From the NCBI GenBank assembly GCA_030141605.1, contig JAQGDQ010000002.1:3015001-3079000 (forward strand): a stretch of DNA of 64,000 nucleotides, written 5' to 3'. Origin of the DNA: Tubiluchus corallicola. Taxonomy: Eukaryota > Priapulida > Priapulimorpha > Priapulimorphida > Tubiluchidae. Under the pieces are notes generated by a model. The model ran no database searches. It had not been told where the DNA came from and worked only from the letters and a program-made list of their open reading frames with translations. The translations under genes and the position numbers were made by a program. Shown here one piece after another: positions 1 through 10,396 of the stretch (positions are counted from its first letter, which is position 1; each line of letters opens with the position of its first letter).

Positions 1-831
1 TATATGGGCCTCGGTTCCCAATTGTTATTACTTTTGCACTGTGTATGATTTCTTGAATACGATGTGTATGCTTATATTTTTTGATATTTTTTAAGTTGAG
101 GAAGTGCAAAAATCAAACCTACGATAAGAAATCTCGTTGTTTTCACCAGCTTTATGTGTCACTTTCACCAAGAAGGTGTTATCGTTGCTGTTACTTCTAC
201 CCATAATTATCACTCATGCAATCAAACCAGTCACATTTCTTACTTGTTGTCTTTCTATTTGTTTGACGATTAGTTAATAGTACATCAGTAGCATTTTAGT
301 TGTGGAATTAATTTTAGGTGTCTGGTTCAGTTTTAGGTAGCAACACAGTGGACTAGCTAATTTGATACTTAGATGTTATTGTATTAGTGATGATTGACAT
401 TAATCGAAAAATTTATGTACATTACATGCACACGTACACACACACACGCAAACACACACATACATAAGACATGTTCACTTAACAGATCTTAGCTATAGGA
501 CTACTGATGATGCGCTTTAGGATATTATTTCACGGTTGTTTATAGTTAGCACTTGCAGTGTGTTACTGCTAGTGACTGCTAGTTAGTGACGTGAAATAAT
601 TATTTTGAACAACAGTGCAAAATCGTTTAGTCAAAATGACTTTTAGACAGCACACCCAGCAACCTGCATGCTGAGATATTCTCAGGATGGATGGCTCTTG
701 ACTACCCGAAGACCGGAGAGTAGCGTCTTAGCTACCATCAGCTAACAATAATTTAAACAGTTGTGCTGCTTGTTGTATTGTCGTTCAATAGCTATTAAAT
801 ATTAGTTTATGACAACAATAATTCGATTTAC
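1..831. other. Pyruvate carboxylase intron 2 (start of window)
   Basis: No coding sequence recognised on either strand; the next expected block of biotin carboxylase (HPGYGFLSE region) is not here. It holds a CA-rich microsatellite near 427-470 and otherwise AT-rich unique sequence. Confidence 0.5.
427..470. repeat. (CA)n-type microsatellite
   Basis: Imperfect CA/CACG dinucleotide tract within the pyruvate carboxylase intron. Confidence 0.8.
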
Positions 832-2125
832 CAATGCTGTTTGTATAATTTCTGGAATATTGAGGTAGACTGCCACTGGTGAAAGGCCCTTTCCTATGAG
901 ATATGCTTCATCAGCTTTCTGTCTATGCATACGATGACTGTCCTGCTCTGAGTAAATGGCTACTGTCCTTATGCCCAGTTCTCCACATGCACGAAAAACA
1001 CGAACTGCAATTTCACCTATACAAAAGTTAAAGATACATCAGTGCGTAATCAAAATTTCACGCGATGATTATCATAAGAGAAAATTTTGTAAAGGTATCA
1101 TGTACCATGGTTTTCCAGTGTTTAAATTTACACCATTTTTGATACAGGTTGGTATATAATTTTTTGCTAGGGTGCTAAAAGCGCAAAAGCACAGAACAAA
1201 TTTATTACATAAAAGTATGGCTGAAACAACATGTCATGCCCTCAAAGTTTGTTGTGATAGCCTCGAGCGTCTTGCACATCCTGCAGTTTTGAGGAGATTG
1301 TTTTTTTTTGAACGAAGTGAGTGGCCAGGAAATTCGAGGACAGCCAAACACAACTATCCTAACAGCAGAGGGGATGCTAAGGTGATTAAGGTGATCAAAT
1401 TTGTGAGACAACTGAAAAATATGTAGGAGGATCTTGAGTGCATCGAGTTGGTACTCCGATCATACCGTCAATGCTGCAAACTGTAACGATTTGACGACCA
1501 ATTGGCAACCGCGTGGTCTCACTGTGTTTTATGAGTATTTAAATTAATAGATTCTGACTATTCAGTGCTACCAGCGTTGCAAACTAAGCTGTGATTTAGT
1601 GGATTGCAAAAATGAGCAAGAAGCCTTTTTATCGATGTACAAAAAATGCGATTATCTCATTTTGCAATTACAAAACGACTACTTTGAATTCAACCAACTC
1701 TTTTGAATTGCGTTAACTTATTATAAACCATGGTAGCAGCTTGTGAACTCAAATAATCTGGGTTATTTTTTGTTTTATGAATTTAGCAATAATTGACAGC
1801 TACAATTAGCCATTTAGTCACTCACTTGTTAGTGTTTTATATGTGATTCTAAGTAGTACGTTCAGCGGTTAAAAATACAGTAAAATTTTTAATGCTCAAT
1901 GAAAACCATAAAAAATCATGTCAAACCTCTGTTGGCGACCATGAGCTTTTTGACAGGCCGCTCGGCTCTTCTTTGAGCAGTAACGGTGCTTTGGAAACAA
2001 CAGGCCGCAGCAAAATTCCATGGCACACGATGCCCTAAAACTGGCATCCAGTTTTCTAGACTTTGCGTTGCCTGATTCTTTTTGATTGCATGCCGCAAAC
2101 CACTCGGTATTCGTAGCATTTTCAA
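832..2125 (-). CDS. PC: Pyruvate carboxylase, 5' part only (exons 1-2)
   Basis: Two exons joined in phase, at 1927-2125 and 832-1016; the rest lies beyond the left edge. Exon 1 ends in KKLMVANRG and exon 2 continues [20 protein letters not shown], then [13 protein letters not shown]. This is the start of the biotin carboxylase domain of mitochondrial pyruvate carboxylase, the biotin enzyme that converts pyruvate to oxaloacetate for anaplerosis and gluconeogenesis. Splice sites are GT at 1925-1926 (minus sense) and AG at 1017-1018, splitting the Gly codon; exon 2 ends in phase 0 at a GT (830-831). Two in-frame starts are possible, at 2125 or 2047. The inner one gives a leader nearer the usual length, and both leaders are basic and lack acidic clusters, as expected of a transit peptide. 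Acetyl-CoA and propionyl-CoA carboxylase subunits share the fold, but the [13 protein letters not shown] stretch fits pyruvate carboxylase best. Confidence 0.88.
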
Positions 2126-5100
2126 TGAAACTCAGAAAAGATAATGCCCAATCACAACGGAAATGATGATTTTTAAAGTTAGGCACACTCTGCTAAGCGG
2201 AGTTAACGTGGCAGCAACCGTTCAGAATTGTACAACGCCACACCTGCTTCAGATATTTGCATACATAACCTCTGTCCGATTTGGCTGCGAATATGATTTG
2301 TGTATGACGTGTAAGATTTTGCTTTTGCTACACCTATAAACACTTTGTTAACTTAGTGAGATAAGAAGAGCCAACCAGGGTTGTCATTTCAAGTACAGAC
2401 TCAAGTGCGAAAATAAGAAAATGACCTTTGTAATTATTAGTGTAGCTCAGGATGTTAGGATAAGCGGCGAGAAAACAAATGCTGTGGCCGGTCGGTTCAT
2501 GCACTTGCAGAATCTCAAGCACAAGTTAAATGTTGGCAACTGAAATTTTAATGCTACTAAAATAGTTAACTAGTTGAAGTTGTAAAAGTTACTCATACAT
2601 AGAAAAAGAATAAAAATTAAATAAAATAAAAAATGCAAGTCCACCTGTCTAACGGTGTTCTGTCCAGTTCCTAGCGTCGTCCAAGCGTACCAGACTTATT
2701 AAAAAATGCGATGAAGGTGCATAATGTATTGTGAGTCTTTTTATTTTTGAGATACTGAACTGCGGCGTGCGGGATTCCTAAAGCTTTGTCATCTTGTTGT
2801 TGCTTGTTCAGTCTTGTTTGTGTTGTTGCTGTTGCCACACTAAGTGTTATCTTTAAAAGCTATCACAGGCCATCGGTAGTGTGCACGGGGGGGGGGGTCA
2901 GAGGGGCCTGAGGCCAGAGTTTTTACCGTAGGAGTCTGAAATTTTACAAGACGATACTGTAGATAGATCTTTCACTTTTCCAATGCGGCTCTCAAGTATA
3001 TGCCCATTAAATAATCTCGCTCACTAAATAGATTTGACCTACAGCGTACTGCACACTGTTGTCGTTTGTCTCAGTTTAATGTATATTCCACTATTTTTGT
3101 GAAAAAAAAGAATCTTGACAACACAGTAAACGTTTTCCATGATTTTTTGTAGAAACCATAACCAAGACAGGAGCAAGCAGGACGTACACGAGCTAAGCAC
3201 ATTGAGTTATTTCCATTCTAGTTGAAGCCAAAGGAATAATTTTCATTTTCGGCGTAATGCTAGTCCTGACTGTGAAATTTTGCCACTTTCAAGTGCAAAT
3301 TACTCCGTCTGTCATTTGTAATCAGATAATGATTTTAAGTTGTTAATGTTGATTATGTAATTTGCAGTTTTAGCACATCACTCTAACTTAGAGTTTATAT
3401 AAAAGAGTGCAGAAGAAAAATACAGTGAAATTCGTTGTTCTTGGTAACATGCAAATTTGCTGGGCAATTCTACCCATTTTACTGTTTCGACCACGTTTCT
3501 TGCTGGGGTAAGCATGAGCCTTGCTTGAGTGACTCAAGGCAGCCTGGGTTCGCTACTTGTTCTGGGAAGTTTCATTTGCCATGCTGGTTACTTACTTCGT
3601 AAAAAGAGTATGTATATACATCTGAGCGTGGCTAAGATACCCTACTTCTGTCTGTTCAGTAGCTCATTTTAGATTCTTGAAGCATTATCATAGATGATGA
3701 GCTGGGCTCTGGTCATGCTACAGACTTTGCAGTTTGAGCTCTGCTAATTTATCCACCATTGAATGCCAGATTGTGACTCAAAATTTGTACAGTTCGACAC
3801 ACTGCAGGTCCTTAATTAGCCAGTAAGCCATATGTATAATTATTTGTTTTAATAATTATTTTAACATCGCAGTGAAAAGGTTACTGTACACTTATGGTAA
3901 AGTATGGAGGCTCAGTACAGGGAGGAACCACAGGGAAATGAGGAATTATTGTTATTATATAACAGATAAGAAACAAATGTTTTTGATCATTGACAGAATC
4001 ACATTCACAAGATAATTAAAGGATTTGTGGCTGGCACGCTGCCAGGAAGTGTGTGTGCGTGAAGCCTGTTACTCTAGACACATTTTCGACCAGGATCTTA
4101 AGAGCCTTTATTAATCCTGCTGAATTAAATACCGCATTAAACAAACACACGTACATAATCCGTATTATATAATCTTAATTTCAATATCACTTGTTGAAAC
4201 TACCTAATTAAGGGAATAAACCTACAATTATTGTATTATTGAAGCCATACTGCTAGAAGGAAATTTGAAATGCTCAGAACCGAGCACAATTTGAACATAC
4301 GGGTGGGTGAACAATGTTGCATTTATCATCGGTCTGGCGAGTGGAGCTAGAATTTCAATGTTTTTTTCTTATCTTCATTTACTGATCATTATATTTATGT
4401 TCGGGGTCGGGACCCGAGCTGTCCCGATCCAAACCTCGATCCCGAAACACTGATCCAGACCCAAATCTCAATCCCGCCAGAACCTCAAATACTCTTAGCT
4501 CTAATTATGCCCTTCGATGCTGCAGACTGTGCAAAACGCGCAAGGTTCCTACAACGAAATGAATAGTGAGACTGTTGGAAGCGGAGTAGGACACTAGCCG
4601 AAGTAGAACAATTGGCGTGCTCTGACGACGAAATCGCAGAAGAGATAACATCGCCAATTAATTTTGTTCAACGAAGATAGTGCACATTGTGCACATCTAT
4701 GCTCTAGAGAGACTGAGAGAAACATCAAGTCAATTTTGAGTTTAATAATTTATCTGTAACTTTAGATAATCAGTCGAGTAATATTTATTTTAAAAAGTAA
4801 GTTAACTGCTGCAGAAGAGCTACGATAGTAATTTTACGTTCGTAAAGTCAAAAGCTCATAAGCTTCTTTTTCTCGCCAGGCCAATAATCCTAACCTAAAC
4901 TTCCTAGTATAATTTTAACTAATTATAAGTTAAAATAATGAAACGCCCGAGGCCCTGATACAAAAACTGTTATCCGTATAAACATTTGATTTTACGAACG
5001 TAAAAATAGGAAATTGCCAACTACTTGCAATTATCACTTTCAGGCTTCAATCTTCCCATGCACTGCAAGCGAATGGAACCACCTACCAAGTACCAGAGCC

Positions 5101-6749
5101 AACAGTCCAAAGCTTGGCACTCTCGCTCTCTTCATGAGTGCCGTACACTCCATCTAAATTGGATTAAGATATTCCAACACATGCTGAATGCGGTGTATGG
5201 TGTGGTGCCTCACCTTGAGGATATTTCTATCTCTATTTTTACTGCACCACTCAGTGGTGACTCGTGTATAGTACGGTGGTACTGCAGCACCCCCTGTTTT
5301 CCTCATTATCATCGATAATATTCAATATAATAATCTTTTTTTAGTTCTTTCTTTATACCTGTGCGAAACCAGAGCACGTGAGGGAAGTACAATTTGCTTC
5401 ACAGCCCAAGCAACTTGGTGTTTGGCTGTTAGGTAGAAAGAGTACTGTCGCTCACTGCAGTGCGTGTTGTCAGTTTATGTTTAAATTAGTTTGTTTGTTT
5501 AAAATTACAATTACAACATTATAATTACATATGTTTGTTTGATTTTACACAGTATTAAAACAATGGCTAAAAAAATTTCAATTTTGCAGCAGCCCCACTC
5601 ATTTTTGTTGTGAGCAGCCACTGGCACCACTGCAGTTTTATTTGCAGTAGATGAAGCTGTTTTGAACGGGATAAGTCATCAAGTAGTTCTTTAGTGATTC
5701 AAATTAGTTAGAAAAGTCGCTGCTAAAGTAAAAGTTTCTTCGAGCAAAGCATAAAAAATCCTGGTTAAAACCAAACATGAATCTTTAGATGCAAAAAAGC
5801 TATCAGATATTCAGCGCCATTAAAACAATGTTGCATCGTTAAGTGAGGACTTACTGTACAACTCATCTAAAGTGCTAGCCAGCTTTGGAAAACATAAGGA
5901 AGAAGTTAAACACATTTACTTGGCCCTAGCTATTGGGCAATATCAGTAAATATCATACATTGAATATTACATTCTTTATCATTTTATGCAAGCATTCAAT
6001 AATTACTGTGTTACACGATACGGACATTTTAAAGACGTGTTGAAATGTCACACAGGCCCTTAGGCATCTGTGACGCATCTGTCGTCTCCCACAGGGTTTA
6101 CCCTGAGTTGCTAAACATAGCTTGTCACTTGTTTGCTGTTACTTTAAATTTGCCAGCTTAAAGATTATTTTGAATTAGAGAATAAAGAAACTTTTGTGTC
6201 TGGACAACCTTTGCCGGTTAGCTCAGTTTCTCCTGGGTGTAAATCATCACCGTTGTAGGAGTGATTATACACACAGCAACTAAAGTAGTAAGAGGACATT
6301 TCTTGCACTTCTCCTTGCTATTCTAATCCCTTTTTGAAAAAAAATTATTTTTTTATCGGTACAAGTACCATTCTCACATTGTATCACTGTAATTTATCGT
6401 GTACAGTCATGAAACCATAAAGTTTAATTTACGTGGAGGACGCTTTTACTCTGCATGAATTTTTGAGCTGTTGTCTAAAACTCATTAACATGGAACAGTA
6501 CAGGAAAGAATGATTTTATATTTAACTCGAGTATTTCATGGTATCGCAGTGAAATAACGTGAAATGCACGAGTCGAAAAAAGATTCTTCCGCACATCTCA
6601 CATGTATAAGTTTGCCTTGATAAATTTATTTGAAAGTAGAAGGCAGTTCAAGTTCAAATTTGAATATACTCTAGTATATAGTTAATGTATATTATTATAT
6701 TGCACCAGTACGAATTTATATACATTAAATTTTGCCTTTGTATTATTTA
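2126..6749. other. Intergenic region between pyruvate carboxylase and TXN2
   Basis: This is the divergent space between two genes for mitochondrial proteins, and probably holds both promoters and a 5' non-coding exon of TXN2. No convincing coding exon was found. It contains an 11-G run at 2887-2897 and a 177-bp inverted-repeat element at 4831-5007. A GC-richer stretch near 4400-4490 has several GATCC/CCCGA-like words and may be an old repeat. The open frame at 5025-5318 has no recognisable domain. Confidence 0.5.
4831..5007. mobile_element. Small inverted-repeat element (MITE-like)
   Basis: The ends are inverted copies of about 22 bp: ATTTTACGTTCGTAAAGTCA at the left and its near-complement ending in ACGAACGTAAAAAT at the right, with about 130 bp between. 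No coding capacity. I see no clear target duplication, so the family is undetermined. Confidence 0.5.
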
Positions 6750-6750
6750 G
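6741..6750 (+). other. Probable splice acceptor of the TXN2 5' UTR
   Basis: A T-rich stretch ends in TATTATTTAG immediately before GTGAAAACCG, 36 nt upstream of the TXN2 ATG. The 5' exon itself was not located. Confidence 0.5.
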
Positions 6751-6786
6751 GTGAAAACCGAGTGATCGACACTATTCAAGAGGTCT

Positions 6787-7269
6787 ATGATGGCTTTTTT
6801 GCAAACCTCCAGATTGTTCTACCATTCTGTGAGAGCATTATGTCGAGAATCAAATAGGGCACTCTGTGTGAGTAAAAAAACATTAGTTTCAAAAAATGTC
6901 TTGACAACAGCAGTGAGGGAGATTTCAACAACTCCTGTTTTTCATGACATTGTCACAATACAAGATGAGGACGACTTTAAAAAACGAGTTCTGAAGAACT
7001 CTAAACCAGTACTAGTTGACTTCTATGCAGATTGGTGTGGCCCTTGCAAAATTCTCGGACCTCGTATAGAAAAAATTGCCAGCGAAAATGAAGATAAAAT
7101 GACATTGGCTAAAGTGAATGTGGATGATCATATGGAAATTGCAATGGAATATGGTGTATCATCTGTGCCTACAGTTTATGCTATTAAGGATGGTGCTGTT
7201 AAGGACAAATTTATTGGCGTTCTAGATGAAGATAATTTGTCAAGTTTTGTGGCAAAGTTGGTGCATTAG
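6787..7269 (+). CDS. TXN2: Mitochondrial thioredoxin (thioredoxin-2)
   Basis: 160-residue thioredoxin with an N-terminal extension. Residues 1 to about 50 are rich in Arg, Ser and hydrophobics, and basic (transit peptide). The fold follows, with the redox centre WCGPCK (W83, C84, C87) and the cis-proline in SSVPT (P128). Thioredoxin reduces protein disulphides such as those of peroxiredoxin-3, and is recharged by thioredoxin reductase in the matrix. Length is close to vertebrate TXN2 (about 166). An in-frame TGA at 6763-6765 precedes the first ATG, so the start is well supported; a second ATG follows at 6790. A splice acceptor (TTTAG, ending 6750) just upstream suggests a spliced 5' UTR. The coding part is uninterrupted, unlike other genes here, and shows no decay. 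Confidence 0.95.
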   Translation: MMAFLQTSRLFYHSVRALCRESNRALCVSKKTLVSKNVLTTAVREISTTPVFHDIVTIQDEDDFKKRVLKNSKPVLVDFYADWCGPCKILGPRIEKIASENEDKMTLAKVNVDDHMEIAMEYGVSSVPTVYAIKDGAVKDKFIGVLDEDNLSSFVAKLVH

Positions 7270-8160
7270 TTTCTAAGATGCATAGTTCACTAACATTATA
7301 AAGAAATTTTTTGTAGTTTAAAAATAATGAAATCATGTAAAAAATTATTTGTTGTGTACAGGTAAAGTTACATTAGTTATTATTTCTCATGCAACATTCA
7401 AGATGCAGTAAATCCTATATAACGTTTCATTTCAAAAACAATTTTTTGGTCTTACGTAAAAAGCACTTAAGTTTTTGATGGGTTTATGCTTAAGATATTT
7501 TCTACCAACAAAATCTAGCATATTAGTGGTTTCTTTTCCTAGTAGGTCAAATGAAATGCTATGTTAACTGATGCATCTATTAAAGTATACATATATTCAT
7601 TTCCTACAGAAGTGTGTCTTCACTTAACAGGGATTTACTTAGCATCACTTTCTGGACATCATCCATGCAGGAAATGTTTACAAATATAGAAGTTAACATT
7701 GTAATTCATTTTAGAGAATTTGATATATGGAAGAATATTAATTTTAATAAAATTACTGGCTCTTGTGCAATTTCGATTTGTTTGGTGCCGTGAAGTAGCA
7801 GAAAATTATTAGAACTGTCGTATTTTATAGCTGTACTTTATCACCACAAAAATGCATTTTACATTGCAGTAGTTGGAACTTAGAATACAAACTCACTTAT
7901 GCAAGAGATTGAAATCTCAAGTGGCGATAGCTGCTAGTTTGCTAGCTAGACTTGAAAGAAAGCAAAACATTTCGTACTTCTCATACATACGTCTCCGCAA
8001 AAATTAAGCGAACAGTTTTACTTTATATAACAACACACTAGTTTCTACTTTGTGCACAATTTTTTTTGGCATACTGGAGAGGACTAAACCTAAAAAAAGC
8101 ACTTACAGAATTATCGTGTTAGTAGTAGTAAAAAATGATAGCTCTTAAGAAGTCTGTACC
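7270..8160. other. TXN2 3' flank
   Basis: AT-rich. The likely polyadenylation signal is the AATAAA in TTTTAATAAAATTACTGG near 7745. No other gene seen. Confidence 0.45.
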
Positions 8161-8405
8161 TGACAATGGGCGATGTCACTGTCTTAGTACTGAAGATAAA
8201 ATCAAAGTGAGGTGTGTATAGTGACGTCTTCACACACGACTATGGGTGATGTCACTCTTAATATAGATGGAAATCACTCAGGTGTGATATAGTGACATCC
8301 TCACACATGACTATGGGTGACATCACTCTCTTAGCACTGAAGGCTGAAGATGAAAATCAAACTTAAGGTGTGATATAGTGACATCTTCACACATCTATGG
8401 GTGAT
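8161..8405. repeat. Minisatellite, about 3 copies of a 71-84 bp unit
   Basis: The anchor ATGGG(T/C)GAT recurs at about 8167, 8243, 8314 and 8398, giving periods of 76, 71 and 84 bp. Each unit carries GTGACRTC before the anchor and GATGTCAC/GACATCAC after it, so each is partly self-complementary. It ends about 30 bp before the pogo-like element. Confidence 0.75.
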
Positions 8406-8438
8406 TGTGAATCCTATTTTGAATAAATAATCAATATA

Positions 8439-9654
8439 CAGTAGTTGCCGCTTAATAGACTCACTTTGGGACCGACTTGTTATGACCCTATTAACCGATG
8501 GGTGTAGTATTACTGCTATAGAAGTATGAGTCATCAGCTTACTATGCATTGCAAGGGCTTTTAATCAATTTTAGAAACGAAGTAATGCCTAAATTCCTTT
8601 GTGCAGTTAAAAATAAGAAAAAATTTTTAAAATATTAATTTATATAAGTGAATTAACAATAAATTAAAAAGCAGCTGGAACATTAGCATCCTTTTCCTCA
8701 CCATGGGTATGTTTGTACAAGATGTTTTCACATTTTCTCTATCACTGAAACCACCCATCTGTTGCAGCAAAATCTTCCTTTCCCATTTTCTTTGTCAAAT
8801 CTTCTGCTTTCTGTCGCATTAAAGGAGCATTCACCCGAGCATCTTTTTCTCTTGCGTTTGTAAACCACACTTTCAACGCTGACTCCACTTTACAGTCTTT
8901 TCCTGTGTGTCGCCTCTTAGATGCTAGATTTTGGTTTGCTGACTGCTCAATTTCAGACCGTTTTTCAATATTCTGCCGAGAGTACTTTGGGAAATTTTCA
9001 ACTGCGCTGCTGCACACCTCTGCCCCATCTTTGGAAGTTTACTGTACTACTCAAAAATTTTCAGTTTCTCCTTAACTGTTAGGTTTTTACACTTATGCTC
9101 CATTTTCAAACTTCTCAACTCTGTGCCCTTATTTGCTGTAACTATGATGTTTACTCTTCTAAGTAACAAGGAATACTGGCTGATTACTGTACCTGCATCT
9201 TTGACTATTAATTCATTAAGCCTGAAAGCGTGATTTGCGACTAGAGCATCAAAAGGAAACTGCTAGGCAAGTGATTAAATGTTTAGCTTCCAGAAATTGG
9301 GTAACGAGGTTAATTGCAGTTGGCGAGTGGGTAACAGATTCAAAGCAAAACTGCTAAGCTAGCGTATTAGCGCATGATAAACATACCTGTTTACAAACAA
9401 AACAGTACTTAACATGATTGTTCCTACATATATAATGTACAAAAGGGAAGTAAAAATGACATAAAAGTAGGAAAGGCTCTTTGGGCACATACAAATGTCT
9501 TATTTTAAGTACGTGATGGAAAAATACTGAGTCAATTAAGCGAAGTTATTTGAGTCAATTACCGATAGTTTTTATGTATATTTGAATAGAAGTGGCCCGT
9601 TCCAGGCGTTTTTGAGTCAATTAAGCGACTGAGTCTATTAAGCAGCGACTACTG
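8439..9654 (-). mobile_element. Internally deleted pogo/Tigger-like DNA transposon
   Basis: The left end CAGTAGTTGCCGCTTAATAG and the complement of the right end (CAGTAGTCGCTGCTTAATAG) form terminal inverted repeats of about 25 bp, flanked by TA on both sides (8437-8438 and 9655-9656). Inside, on the minus strand, is a transposase N-terminus: a helix-turn-helix start (MEHKCKNLTVKEKLKIFE, then an in-frame stop), followed by a CENP-B/Tc5-type DNA-binding domain (8742-9017; KVESALKVWFTNAREKDA, then KEDFAATDGWFQ). The DDE catalytic domain is absent and the remaining frame has a stop, so the element is non-autonomous. Tc1/mariner superfamily, pogo branch. Confidence 0.85.
8742..9100 (-). pseudogene. 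Pogo-like transposase fragment (CENP-B HTH region)
   Basis: About 118 codons can be followed from the ATG near 9100, with a TAG at codon 19. The CENP-B-type helix-turn-helix is well preserved, with the family pattern ALxxWFxxAR, then FAATDGWFQ. Nothing resembling a DDE/D catalytic core lies between here and the element end at 8439. Dead copy. Confidence 0.8.
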
Positions 9655-10396
9655 TAATAGCAAGAATCTGCTCTTGTTATCAGCTCTGTATGTTTCACAG
9701 CTGCCAGTCTGATCACATCAATTGTTATTAGACAACTGCATAATAAATGAGAAAATATATAATATAAAAACACTGATGAAGTTCCCACTCCCTTATTTGT
9801 TAGCACTCTAAGACAAATTGTAGATTTCCGTGAAATTTTTTCAATTACACACTTGGTCTTAGGAGAAAATGGTGTTAAGGATATTAAGGTATTATTTATT
9901 AGGAAATACGCCACTGACTAACAATTGATAATATAGCAACAGGTAAAGCAGAACTATCATTTTGCAGCATACGTGTAATATGTCAGACAAATTCTGCGCA
10001 TACAGGAGATCACTTCAGCAGGTTAACCTTACTACATAACATAGTGCTTTAAAAGTCATTGTTAGTATATTTCTCAATGTTTGGTATATTTCTCAAGGCA
10101 AAATATTCAGACAAACAAAGTTAATTTATATCAGTGTACATGAAAGTCTCACGAGATTATGTACTTGATGCAATAATTTTCTTAGTCAAGAAACTTATGC
10201 CTTCCACTACTACTAATAAGGCTTCAACATAAATTGTGTATTTCCCAACGAGGTTGCAAAACAATAAAGATTATTTTACTGTTAATAAAAATGAGCAAAA
10301 CGGTGGGATTAAAATTACCTAGTACAATATTCCTTCACAGTAAAATCAGAAAAAAGATAATTTTATGAAGCTATTATATCAAGAGAATCTGTTGCG
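9655..10396. other. MCM5 3' UTR and flank
   Basis: AT-rich sequence 3' of the MCM5 stop. A TTTATT (AATAAA on the minus strand) near 9895-9900 is a possible polyadenylation signal. No other gene recognised. Confidence 0.4.

Noticed and set aside
1205-1426. Overlapping open frames on both strands in the pyruvate carboxylase intron
   Set aside because: No domain, no splice context, and the true exons of the gene lie on either side in a coherent phase.
5025-5318. 97-codon open frame upstream of TXN2
   Set aside because: No recognisable protein family; composition resembles surrounding non-coding DNA.
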